Assembly (NCBI RefSeq): GCF_016722925.1
Contig: NZ_JAEQNC010000006.1
Coordinates: 62,001-126,000, forward strand
DNA: 64,000 bases
Direction: 5' to 3'
Source of the DNA: Phytoamicus setariae
GTDB taxonomy: Bacteria; Pseudomonadota; Alphaproteobacteria; Rhizobiales; Rhizobiaceae
Below the pieces are notes generated by a model. That model was not told the origin of the DNA. It did not search any database and saw nothing but the letters and a program-made list of their open reading frames with translations. The position numbers were made by a program, and so were the translations under genes. Positions 9,682-17,925 of this stretch are shown here, one piece after another (within the stretch, counting starts at the first letter, position 1; every line of letters starts with the position of its first letter).

Positions 9682-10746
9682 ATGGCCAGCATTTCATTCC
9701 GCAATGTCACCAGGCGGTTCGGCAATACGATTGCGGTCAACAACGTCTCGTTTGACATCGCTGATAACGAGTTCTTCTGTTTTTTTGGTCCGCCGCTTTC
9801 CGGCAAGTCGACGATCCTGAAAATGATCCTCGGGCTCGAAATGCCTGACAGTGGAGAGATCCTGATCGGCGGCAAGCCGGTCAACGCGCTGTCGCCGGCC
9901 GAGCGCAACGTGGCGATGGTGTTCCAGAACCTGGCACTTTTCCCGCATATGACAGCCGAGCAGAATGTCCGCTTTCCGCTTGTCGAGCGCAAGGTGCCAG
10001 AAGACAAGATCAGGGCGCGGGTTGCCGCAGTGTCGGAGAAGCTTCATATCGGTCACCTCCTGCATAAACCGCCGGCGCAGCTTTCCGGCGGCGAACGGCA
10101 GCGCGTGGCGATTGCCCGGGCCTTGGTGCGCGATCCCGCCGCTTATCTCATGGACGACCCGATTTCGGCTCTCGACGCACGTCTCCGGGAGGAGACACGC
10201 GTGGAACTCAAGCGCATCCAGCGCGAGCTCGGCCACACGCTGGTCTACGTAACGCACGACCAGGAAGAGGCGATGTCCATCGCCGACCGGATGGCGATCA
10301 TGGAAAACGGTCACATCCGCCAGACCGGCAAGCCATCCGAGATCTACGATCATCCAGAGAGCCAGTATGTGGCACGCCTGCTGGGGTCGCCGGCGATCAA
10401 CCTGCTTGCCCTCAATAATGGATCGGCAGGTGCCGGCACGATTGACCTTGGCGGTCTGGCTGTTCCGGCTGGTGCATCCGGCATCGGAATACGCCCGGAA
10501 GACCTGAAGGCTGAGCCGTGGACCTCCGGAAAGGCGGGGACACCAGCGAAGGTCTTTGAGGTCGAGCCGCTGGGCGGCTACACCGTCGTGACGCTGACGG
10601 CGGGCGAGGAAAAGTTGCGCGCCCTGATGCGCGGCCATCCGGACATCAGGGTAGACACCGATGTGGCGCTGTCGTGCGATCCGCGCCGCATCCATTTCTT
10701 CAAGCCGGACGGACTAGCGCTAGCGCCTGTTCAGTCCGGGCAATAA
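9682..10746 (+). CDS. sugar ABC transporter ATPase 2, catalytic Glu replaced by Asp
   Basis: Second MalK-type ATPase (354 aa), starting 3 bases after the first. Walker A is GPPLSGKST (36-44), the signature is canonical (LSGGERQR, 134-141) and the switch histidine H192 is present. Walker B reads AYLMDDP (154-160), so the residue at the catalytic glutamate position (159) is aspartate. It aligns without gaps through these motifs with ATPase 1. Two-ATPase importers of this class are known, for example the rhizobial glycerol transporter GlpS/GlpT. Here the sequence predicts one competent and one degenerate composite ATP site. Confidence 0.92.
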   Translation: MASISFRNVTRRFGNTIAVNNVSFDIADNEFFCFFGPPLSGKSTILKMILGLEMPDSGEILIGGKPVNALSPAERNVAMVFQNLALFPHMTAEQNVRFPLVERKVPEDKIRARVAAVSEKLHIGHLLHKPPAQLSGGERQRVAIARALVRDPAAYLMDDPISALDARLREETRVELKRIQRELGHTLVYVTHDQEEAMSIADRMAIMENGHIRQTGKPSEIYDHPESQYVARLLGSPAINLLALNNGSAGAGTIDLGGLAVPAGASGIGIRPEDLKAEPWTSGKAGTPAKVFEVEPLGGYTVVTLTAGEEKLRALMRGHPDIRVDTDVALSCDPRRIHFFKPDGLALAPVQSGQ

Positions 10747-10760
10747 TGGGAGGAGTTTTC

Positions 10761-11852
10761 ATGGCTGACGCCAAGGGGTTCAAACCGGACGTCGATGTCC
10801 GGGTCAAGGAGTACAGGGTCGGCTGCATCGGCGCCGGCATGATCATGGCCGAATGCCACCTGGCCGCCTACAAGGAAGCCGGCTTCAATGTTGCGGCGAT
10901 TGCCTCGCGCACCAGGGCCAATGCCCAGAAAGTCGCCGACCGCTGGGGCATTCCCAAAGTACATGACACGCCGGAAAACCTGATCAAGGACCCGTCGATC
11001 GAGATCATCGACCTTGCCTTCCCGCCGGACCAGCAGCCCGCTTTGATCCGTGAGGCTCTCAAGCAGCCTCACATCAAGGGAATTCTGGCGCAGAAGCCGC
11101 TGGCACTATCGCTCGATGAGGCCCGCCAGCTACGCGATGAGGCGCAAGCGGCCGGCAAGACGCTCTCCGTCAACCAGAACATGCGCTACGACCAGTCGAT
11201 GCAGGTTCTCAAGCAGATCCTAGACAAGGGCGAACTCGGCCAGGTGGTCATGGCAACCATCGACATGCGGGCAATCCCGCATTGGCAGACGTTTCTCGAA
11301 GAATTCGACCGGCTGACGCTGTCGAACATGAGCGTGCATCATCTCGACGTGCTGCGCTTCCTGTTCGGAGATCCTGAGGAGATCTACACCGCCACCCGCT
11401 CGGACCCGCGCACGAAATTCAAGCACAAGGACGGAATCACCGTCTCGACCATCAAGTTCCCCAACAACGTGTTGGCGGTCTCGATGGAAGACGTCTGGGC
11501 CGGTCCGCGCGAAGAGGGCTTCGACAGCGAGTTCTACATCAAGTGGCGCGTCGAAGGCACAGATGGGGTCGCGTATGGCACGATCGGCTGGCCGAACGGC
11601 GAAGCGTCCACACTGACCTACGCCTCGAAAAGGACTACGGGCGGAAAATGGGTGACGCCGACCTGGGACACGATGTGGTTCCCGCATGCCTTCATCGGCG
11701 TCATGGAACAACTTCAATATGCCGTCAAGCATGACGAGACGCCGGTGCTCAACATCGCCGACAACGTCAAGACCATGGCGCTCGTCGAGGCAGGCTACAG
11801 GTCGATGGACGAAGGCCGCGCCATCAAGCTCAACGAAATTTCGATTATCTGA
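10761..11852 (+). CDS. Gfo/Idh/MocA-family oxidoreductase
   Basis: NAD(P)-dependent sugar or cyclitol dehydrogenase family protein of 363 aa. The N-terminal Rossmann fold shows VGCIGAGMIMAECHLAAY near residue 17, and the conserved family lysine sits in GILAQKPLALS. The start at 10761 follows a strong GGGAGGAG site. It lies in the sugar operon just after the transporter, before a TIM-barrel isomerase and a DUF4432 protein, so it probably oxidises the imported sugar or polyol. The substrate is not deducible. Confidence 0.87.
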   Translation: MADAKGFKPDVDVRVKEYRVGCIGAGMIMAECHLAAYKEAGFNVAAIASRTRANAQKVADRWGIPKVHDTPENLIKDPSIEIIDLAFPPDQQPALIREALKQPHIKGILAQKPLALSLDEARQLRDEAQAAGKTLSVNQNMRYDQSMQVLKQILDKGELGQVVMATIDMRAIPHWQTFLEEFDRLTLSNMSVHHLDVLRFLFGDPEEIYTATRSDPRTKFKHKDGITVSTIKFPNNVLAVSMEDVWAGPREEGFDSEFYIKWRVEGTDGVAYGTIGWPNGEASTLTYASKRTTGGKWVTPTWDTMWFPHAFIGVMEQLQYAVKHDETPVLNIADNVKTMALVEAGYRSMDEGRAIKLNEISII

Positions 11853-11873
11853 TCAATAGGGAGGACTATCACC

Positions 11874-12788
11874 ATGATGCAAACCGGCATTTTTACCGCC
11901 TATTTCCCGTACACGCTCGAGGAAACCGCCAGGAAGATCCGTTCGCTGGATTTCAACACCGTGCAGCTCGACATGCACTTCAAGGATATCGACCTTAGTG
12001 CAGGTCAGATCACCAAGGACAAGTGCAACACGATCCGTAACACCTTCCGTGACCACAACCTGCCGATCTGCTGCATTTCCGGCTACACCAACATCATCCA
12101 TCCGGACAAGGACGAGCGCGCCCGCCGGGTTGGCTACCTCAAGGAAATCATCCGGCATGCCCAGTATCTCGGCACGCCCTATGTGATCTCCGAGACAGGA
12201 ACCTACAACACCGAGTCCGATTGGGTGCATCACCCGAAGAACAAGACCGAGGAAGGCTTCGAGGAATGCCGCAAGGTCATCGCCGACCTCAGCCAGTTCG
12301 CCTATGACCATGGTGCGACGTTCCTTTTAGAAACCTACGTCAACAACGTTGTGGGTTCGGTCGAAGAAACGGTGAAGATGTTCGCGCAGGTGGATCATCC
12401 GGGCCTCGGATTGCTCATGGATCCGACGAACTACTTCGAGACCCACAACATCGACGACATGGACAGGATCCTGAACCAGGTCTTCGATACGTTGCAGGAC
12501 AAGATCAAGATCGGCCATGCCAAGGACGTCAAGCGCTCGGGCGGTGACAAGTCCGAAAAGCATGCCGACATCGGCGACGCCGATGCGTCCGAGAGCCACA
12601 CATTCCGTGGCGTTGGCGAAATCGAGCTGCCGGCTCCTGGCCTCGGTTCCTTGAACTACGATCTCTATCTGAAGCTGCTCGCCCGCAAGCATCCGAACAT
12701 TCCGATGATCATCGAGCACCTGGAAGAATCCGACGTGCCGCGTGCCAAAAAGTTCCTCGACGGCAAGCTGCGCGCCCAAGGGCTCTAA
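11874..12788 (+). CDS. sugar phosphate isomerase/epimerase (xylose-isomerase-like TIM barrel)
   Basis: A 304-aa member of the AP-endonuclease-2/xylose-isomerase-like TIM-barrel family that interconverts keto sugars or inosose-type compounds using a divalent metal. Candidate metal-ligand strands are seen in the C-terminal half (LLETYVNNV, LLMDPTNYF, IGHAKDVK, IIEHLEE). ATG at 11874 or 11877 is preceded by GGGAGGACTATCACC. Such proteins recur beside Gfo/Idh/MocA dehydrogenases in rhizobial sugar and inositol operons. Exact reaction unknown. Confidence 0.85.
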   Translation: MMQTGIFTAYFPYTLEETARKIRSLDFNTVQLDMHFKDIDLSAGQITKDKCNTIRNTFRDHNLPICCISGYTNIIHPDKDERARRVGYLKEIIRHAQYLGTPYVISETGTYNTESDWVHHPKNKTEEGFEECRKVIADLSQFAYDHGATFLLETYVNNVVGSVEETVKMFAQVDHPGLGLLMDPTNYFETHNIDDMDRILNQVFDTLQDKIKIGHAKDVKRSGGDKSEKHADIGDADASESHTFRGVGEIELPAPGLGSLNYDLYLKLLARKHPNIPMIIEHLEESDVPRAKKFLDGKLRAQGL

Positions 12789-12857
12789 GACGCATAAGGG
12801 CGGCCGGAGATATTCGGTCGCCCGCCTGTTCGCAGGACAAAAATAGGGAAGCAAGAC

Positions 12858-14036
12858 ATGGTTGAGTTATATGGCGGGCAAAGATCGCGACGCGATCTTT
12901 CGGCTCATGCAGGTTCATTGTCGCAATTTGCCGGTGTCCGGCTGGTGACGTTGGGTGATGGCGTCGAACGCGGCATCCGTATGCTGGAGTTTCGCAGCGG
13001 CACGGGATTGCGTTTCACGGTCCTGATCGACCGCGCCTTCGATATCGCCGATTGCGAGTTTCGCGGCATGGGTATCGGCTGGAATTCGCCCGCCGGCTTC
13101 AAGCATCCTGGCTTGCATGAATATGAAGGCGAGGGTGGCCTCGGCTGGTTGCGCTCATTTTCTGGTCTGATGGTCACCTGCGGTCTCGACCATATCCTGT
13201 TCATGAACGACGAGCCAGGCGACCACTACGTCTATGGCCCGCGCAAGACCATCAGCCACTCGCTACACGGACGGATCGGCACGATCCCCGCCAAGCTCAA
13301 CGGCTATGGCGAGCGTTGGGACGGCGACGATTGCTATCTCTGGGCCGAAGGCGTCGTGACGCAGGGCGCGGTATTCGCCGAACATCTCGAGCTGACGCGC
13401 CGCATCGAAATCAAGGTCGGCACAAACGATATCAAGATCTCCGACCGTGTGGTCAATCGCGGCTTTTATCGGACGCCGCACATGTACTGTTATCACATCA
13501 ATGTTGGCCATCCCGTTCTGGCCGAGGGCTCGCGCTATATCGCGCCGATCCGCGATGTTGTCTGGGCGGCGCATGCCGGAGCGGATTACAAGAAACAGGA
13601 CGTTGGCTACCGCACCATGCCGGCGCCACAGAAGAATTTCCATGAGCAGGTCTGGCAGCACGAAATGGGGGCCGATTCAAATGGCGAAGTCCCCGTGGCT
13701 CTGGTCAACGAAGATCTCGGCATCGGCTTCGAAGTCATCACCCGCAAGGACCAGTTTCCCTGCATGTACGAGTGGCAGAACCTGCAGGCCGGGCAATACG
13801 CACTCGGCCTTGAACCGTCGAGCAACCACGTTCTCGGCAAGGACTATGCACGCGACAAGGGCGAGTTGATCTGGCTCGAGCACGGCGACGAACGCCGCTA
13901 TGACACCACCTTCCGTATTCTGGCGAGCAAGGACGAAATCGCTTCTGAGGAGAAGCGGATCCGCGCCATCTCCACACAGCCGCAGGAAGAATATCCGCAG
14001 CCCTCCGGCAAGCACCTGCCGATCGGAGGCCGCTGA
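12858..14036 (+). CDS. DUF4432 / aldose-1-epimerase-like protein
   Basis: A 392-aa DUF4432-family protein with a galactose-mutarotase-like beta-sandwich expected; it is likely to handle ring forms or anomers of the operon's sugar. Histidine-rich segments in the middle (THE region around HMYCYHINVGHP and CGLDHILFMND) may form the pocket. No signal peptide, so cytoplasmic. Its stop TGA shares a base with the next ATG. Assignment to the fold is by recognition of family sequence; the reaction is an inference. Confidence 0.78.
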   Translation: MVELYGGQRSRRDLSAHAGSLSQFAGVRLVTLGDGVERGIRMLEFRSGTGLRFTVLIDRAFDIADCEFRGMGIGWNSPAGFKHPGLHEYEGEGGLGWLRSFSGLMVTCGLDHILFMNDEPGDHYVYGPRKTISHSLHGRIGTIPAKLNGYGERWDGDDCYLWAEGVVTQGAVFAEHLELTRRIEIKVGTNDIKISDRVVNRGFYRTPHMYCYHINVGHPVLAEGSRYIAPIRDVVWAAHAGADYKKQDVGYRTMPAPQKNFHEQVWQHEMGADSNGEVPVALVNEDLGIGFEVITRKDQFPCMYEWQNLQAGQYALGLEPSSNHVLGKDYARDKGELIWLEHGDERRYDTTFRILASKDEIASEEKRIRAISTQPQEEYPQPSGKHLPIGGR

Positions 14037-14791
14037 TGTTCGACATGAAGGGCAGGACCATCCTCTATACCGGTGGTGCGGGTGGGCTGGGATTGGAAAC
14101 GACGATGCATTTTCTCGATGCTGGCGCGCGCGTCATCGTCATCGACCGCGACAAGGCCAAGATGGCAGCGCTTTCCGAGGCCGCGGAGGCACATCATGCG
14201 GAACGTCTGCTGATCCGCGAATTCGATCTCGCCGATCTCGATGGGTTGAGGAACGAACTGGCCGAGATCCAGGCGACTTTCGGTGGCATAGATGTGGTTA
14301 TCAATAATGCCGCGATCTATCCTTCCAAGCCGTTCCACGAATTCACCGTCGAGGAGCATCAGGCGGTACAGCGTGTGAATGTCGATGCGGCCATCGTCTG
14401 CGTGCAGGCCGCACTTCCGCACATGCGCAAGAACCAGTGGGGCCGCATCATCAATATTGCCAGCATCACCGTCTATGGCGGCTGGGCTCTGCTTGCGCCT
14501 TACGTCCAGTCAAAGGGCGCGCTGATTGGTCTTGCCCGCGCCTGGGCGCGGGAATACGGCCCCGATGGAATAACCGCCAACGCGGTTTCTCCGGGAGCGT
14601 TTCCGACCGATGCGGAAAAGATCCATCCGGATCCCGAGGGCTACACGAAATTCGTGCTCGATCACCAATCCGTAAAATATCGCGGGGAACCTGCCGATAT
14701 TGCCAACGCGCTGATGTTCTTTGCATCCGATGGCTCGAGATTTGTGACTGGTCAGACCCTGAATGTCGACGGCGGCTGGGTGATGCACTGA
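14036..14791 (+). CDS. short-chain dehydrogenase/reductase (SDR)
   Basis: Classical SDR of 251 aa. Cofactor-binding TGGAGGLG lies near residue 12, the NNA motif reads VVINNAAIYPS, the catalytic serine is in IINIASITVYGG and the Tyr-Lys pair is Y-x3-K in YVQSKGALIG. The C-terminal VTGQTLNVDGGW is typical. It starts at the overlapped TGATG of the preceding gene and ends in TGATG with the next, so it sits firmly inside the operon and probably oxidises a sugar hydroxyl or lactol. Confidence 0.88.
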   Translation: MFDMKGRTILYTGGAGGLGLETTMHFLDAGARVIVIDRDKAKMAALSEAAEAHHAERLLIREFDLADLDGLRNELAEIQATFGGIDVVINNAAIYPSKPFHEFTVEEHQAVQRVNVDAAIVCVQAALPHMRKNQWGRIINIASITVYGGWALLAPYVQSKGALIGLARAWAREYGPDGITANAVSPGAFPTDAEKIHPDPEGYTKFVLDHQSVKYRGEPADIANALMFFASDGSRFVTGQTLNVDGGWVMH

Positions 14792-15930
14792 TGAAGAACT
14801 ACAGGGCTCTCACCTGGGATCATCCCCGGGGTTATCATGCTTTAGCGGCGGCTTCCGATGTCGCGCGCGGAGAAAAACTGGTCGACATCGTTTGGGATAA
14901 ACATCCTCTTGAAGGTTTTGAATCCCATCCGATCGCCGAGCTATGCGAAAAGTACGATCTTGTCGTGCTCGATCATCCGCATGTCGGCGAGGCGGTGGCG
15001 GAGAATTGCCTGCAGCCGCTTGAAAGCATCTTCAGCATGGAGGTGCTCGCCAAAATCGGTCAGGAAACAATTGGGCCCTGTCTCGAGAGTTATTTTTATG
15101 ACGGCTCAACCTGGGCTTTGCCGCTCGATGCCGCGACGCAGGTTATGGCCGTAAGGCCTGAACTACTCGATGGTCCAGTACCCGTGACATGGGCCGATGT
15201 CGCGGCATTTTCGGAACGATCGGGCAAGGTCGCATTATCGCTGGCCGGGCCGCATGCTGCCCTGTCCTTCCTGTCCGTCTGCGCCTCGCTTGGCGAAGAG
15301 CCGGGCAGGGACGGCAACGAGTTTCTCGTGAGCGAACCGGTAGGCGAGGCGGCGTTCGATCTGATGGCGCGGCTTGCAGCCAAAAGTCTCCGATCGGTGA
15401 TGTCGCTCAATCCGATAGGCATCCTCGCCCACATGGCGTCGCAGGACGATGTTGCACTTTGCCCGCTGATCTATGGCTATGTGAACTATTCGGCTCCGAA
15501 ATCAGGAAATCGCGTTTCGTTTCACAACGCGCCACGCGAAGCCGTTGGCGGCCGACCGGGTTCGACGCTGGGCGGCACCGGTATCGGCATATCGAAAAGA
15601 TGCGAGGTCACGCCGGACCTGAAGCATCATCTGTTGTGGCTGATGAGTTCAGAAGCACAGTCGCGCTTCATACCAGGCCACGAGGGACAGCCTTCGCAAC
15701 GGTCCGCCTGGCATGATGGCGGTGTGAACGGCGCATGGGGCGACTTTTATAGGAACACCGCTGATACGCTGGAAGCGGCCTATGTGCGGCCGCGCTTCAA
15801 TGGATATATCGGCTTCCAGGCCGAGGCGTCGGCGATATTGCGTGACGCCTTTGAGAACAGGCAACCTGCCGCACAGGCGGTGCTCACATTGAATGACACT
15901 TACCGGAAAGCATTGGAGAGATCCCGATGA
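14791..15930 (+). CDS. leaderless solute-binding-protein-like protein
   Basis: A 379-aa protein resembling periplasmic family-1 solute-binding proteins (WALPLDAATQVMAVRPELL and VALCPLIYGYVNYS match the type), but the N-terminus (MKNYRALTWDHPRGYHALAA) has no signal peptide or lipobox. The start is fixed by the shared-base TGATG with the SDR gene, so a missed upstream leader is unlikely. Its stop overlaps the following enoyl-CoA hydratase-like start (ATGA). A cytoplasmic ligand-binding or enzyme role is inferred. It is odd that the operon already has a normal exported binding protein as its first gene. Confidence 0.75.
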   Translation: MKNYRALTWDHPRGYHALAAASDVARGEKLVDIVWDKHPLEGFESHPIAELCEKYDLVVLDHPHVGEAVAENCLQPLESIFSMEVLAKIGQETIGPCLESYFYDGSTWALPLDAATQVMAVRPELLDGPVPVTWADVAAFSERSGKVALSLAGPHAALSFLSVCASLGEEPGRDGNEFLVSEPVGEAAFDLMARLAAKSLRSVMSLNPIGILAHMASQDDVALCPLIYGYVNYSAPKSGNRVSFHNAPREAVGGRPGSTLGGTGIGISKRCEVTPDLKHHLLWLMSSEAQSRFIPGHEGQPSQRSAWHDGGVNGAWGDFYRNTADTLEAAYVRPRFNGYIGFQAEASAILRDAFENRQPAAQAVLTLNDTYRKALERSR

Positions 15931-16697
15931 CCGAAGACGTCCACTTCGAAATTGACGGCGACATTGCCATCATCACGCTCAACCGCCCGCAAAAGCTCAA
16001 TGCAGTTACACCCGAAATGGCCGATGCGGTCGTCGCGGCAGTTACAGAATGCAATGACAGCGACACGATCCGCTGCGTCATCGTTACCGGCGCGGGTGAA
16101 AAGGCGTTTTGTGCCGGCTCCGATATCAAGGAGTTGGATACATATGAGACCCCATGGGAGTTCCGTAATCGGCCTGACTATTGCGATGCGATCCGAGCGC
16201 TGCTCAAGCCGTCGATTGCCGCGGTCAACGGTTATGCCTTCGGCGGCGGCCTGGAGACGTCACTGTCCTGTGACATCCGCATCGCCTCCGAAAACGCCCA
16301 GTTTGCTGCACCCGAGATCAAGCTTGGCTGGATCGGCGGCGGTGGAATGGCCGTGCACCTGGCCCATTCGATCGGGCCTTCGAACGCGGCCTTGATGATC
16401 ATGACTGGCGATCCGGTTTCCGCGCCGAGAGCCAAGGAATGGGGATTGGTCTCGGAAGTGGTGCCGCAGGCGGATTTGCTGGCAAGGGCAAAGCAGCTTG
16501 CAAGGACGATTGCATCGCGCGCCCCGATTGCAGCGGAGACCGCGAAAATCAATCTCAAGGCAGCCTTTTCGATACCGGTGGAAAAGGCTATCGAATATGA
16601 ACGCGACCTCCAAACCATATGTTTCGCGACAGCCGATGCTGCTGAAGGTCGCGCCGCATTCAAGGAGAAGCGTCCGCCTGTATTCAAGCGGCGCTGA
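15927..16697 (+). CDS. enoyl-CoA hydratase/isomerase family protein
   Basis: Crotonase-fold protein of 256 aa. The oxyanion-hole segments GAGEKAFCAGSDIKEL and AVNGYAFGGGLETSLSCD are present, with the acidic residues of a hydratase in place (E in GGGLETS, E in FAAPEIKLGWIGGGG). Cytoplasmic. It is translationally coupled to the leaderless binding-like gene. Its position within a carbohydrate operon implies an acyl-CoA intermediate, or a crotonase-fold enzyme working on a non-CoA substrate. A class III CoA-transferase lies beyond the next minus-strand gene. Confidence 0.85.
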   Translation: MTEDVHFEIDGDIAIITLNRPQKLNAVTPEMADAVVAAVTECNDSDTIRCVIVTGAGEKAFCAGSDIKELDTYETPWEFRNRPDYCDAIRALLKPSIAAVNGYAFGGGLETSLSCDIRIASENAQFAAPEIKLGWIGGGGMAVHLAHSIGPSNAALMIMTGDPVSAPRAKEWGLVSEVVPQADLLARAKQLARTIASRAPIAAETAKINLKAAFSIPVEKAIEYERDLQTICFATADAAEGRAAFKEKRPPVFKRR

Positions 16698-16721
16698 AGG
16701 ACTATTCAGGGAGACTTTGAC

Positions 16722-17849
16722 GTGAGCCTTAATCCAGATACTTTCGCGTCCGGCACATTTGTCGGCCGTGTGTGGCTGCGTGACGTGAACGGCCCAGCGG
16801 TCGTGCAAATTAGAAATGGCATGCTGCATGACGTGACGAGCCGCGATATCCCGACGATGCGGGATTTGCTCGAAAGCAATGACCCGGTCGCGTGGCTGAA
16901 AGCCCAGCCGAGCAAGCCTCTGATGTCACTTCACGATGCTGTCTCGAGCGGGGCTCTCCTGGCTCCCTGCGACCTGCAGGCGGTCAAGGCCTGTGGCGTG
17001 ACCTTTGCCCGTTCGATGATCGAGCGCGTCATCGAGGAAAAGGCGGCGGGTAATCCGGGGCTGGCGGAAAAGATGCGCGAGAAGGTGATGGCTCTGATCG
17101 GCGACTCCCTCCGCAACCTGAAGGCCGGCTCGGAAGAGGCCGCCAAGGTCAAGGCGGCGCTGATCGAGGAAGGCGTCTGGTCGCAATATCTCGAAGTCGG
17201 CATCGGTCCGGATGCGGAAGTTTTCACCAAAGGACAACCGATGTCGTCGGTCGGCTATGGCGCCGAAGTGGGGCTGCATCCGATCTCCAAGTGGAACAAT
17301 CCGGAGCCGGAGGTGGTGCTTGCGGTCAATTCACGTGGAGAGGTCAAGGGTGCAACGCTTGGCAACGACGTCAACCTGCGCGATGTCGAAGGCCGCTCGG
17401 CGCTGTTGCTCGGCAAGGCAAAGGACAACAACGCGTCCTGCTCCATCGGCCCTTTCATCCGGCTCTTTGACGAGACCTACTCCATGGATGACGTCCGCAA
17501 TGCCGATCTCGATCTCGCCGTGACCGGCGAGGACGGTTTCAAGCTTGCCGGCAAAAGCTCGATGAAGGAAATCAGCCGCGACCCGCTCGATCTGGTTTCC
17601 CAGACCATTGGCAAGCACCATCAGTATCCCGATGGCTTCATGCTGTTCATGGGGACGTTGTTTGCGCCGGTCGAAGATAGGGACTTCAAGGGGCAGGGGT
17701 TCACCCACAAGATCGGCGATGTCGTGACGATATCCAATGATAAGCTGGGAAGCCTGACCAATACTGTGCGTCTATCGACGGAATGTGCGCCATGGACCTT
17801 CGGTACGACTGCGCTGATGCGCAATCTGGCGGCGCGCGCGCTGCTCTGA
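16722..17849 (+). CDS. fumarylacetoacetate-hydrolase-family 2-keto-3-deoxy-acid dehydratase (XylX-like)
   Basis: A 375-aa FAH-superfamily enzyme. The sequence closely recalls Caulobacter XylX, the 2-keto-3-deoxy-pentonate dehydratase of the Weimberg pathway: KACGVTFARSMIERVIEE, WSQYLEVGIGPDAEVFTK, NNPEPEVVLAV and LGNDVNLRDVEGRSALLLGK are the characteristic blocks, the last three containing metal-binding acidic residues. It starts with GTG at 16722 behind GGGAG. The inferred product would be a 2-oxoglutarate-semialdehyde-type compound. No sugar-acid dehydratase (IlvD/EDD) is present in the window. Confidence 0.82.
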   Translation: MSLNPDTFASGTFVGRVWLRDVNGPAVVQIRNGMLHDVTSRDIPTMRDLLESNDPVAWLKAQPSKPLMSLHDAVSSGALLAPCDLQAVKACGVTFARSMIERVIEEKAAGNPGLAEKMREKVMALIGDSLRNLKAGSEEAAKVKAALIEEGVWSQYLEVGIGPDAEVFTKGQPMSSVGYGAEVGLHPISKWNNPEPEVVLAVNSRGEVKGATLGNDVNLRDVEGRSALLLGKAKDNNASCSIGPFIRLFDETYSMDDVRNADLDLAVTGEDGFKLAGKSSMKEISRDPLDLVSQTIGKHHQYPDGFMLFMGTLFAPVEDRDFKGQGFTHKIGDVVTISNDKLGSLTNTVRLSTECAPWTFGTTALMRNLAARALL

Positions 17850-17873
17850 AGTTTTCCATCCTGGAGAATTGCA

Positions 17874-17901
17874 AAGGGGCGGATCGTGAGATCCGCCCCT
17901 T
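17874..17901 (+). terminator. terminator of the sugar operon, probably bidirectional
   Basis: A 12-bp perfect stem, AAGGGGCGGATC-gtga-GATCCGCCCCTT, followed by GTTGTTT. It lies 24 bases after the last sugar-operon gene and 24 bases before the end of the convergent RTX gene, so it can serve both strands. Confidence 0.8.
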
Positions 17902-17925
17902 GTTGTTTCTGCTCAAGCTGCAATC

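Noticed and set aside
5089-17849. Sulfoquinovose or glycerol uptake as the function of the sugar operon
   Set aside because: No sulfoquinovose monooxygenase or glycosidase is in the operon, and no glycerol-3-phosphate genes; the two-ATPase layout alone does not define the ligand.
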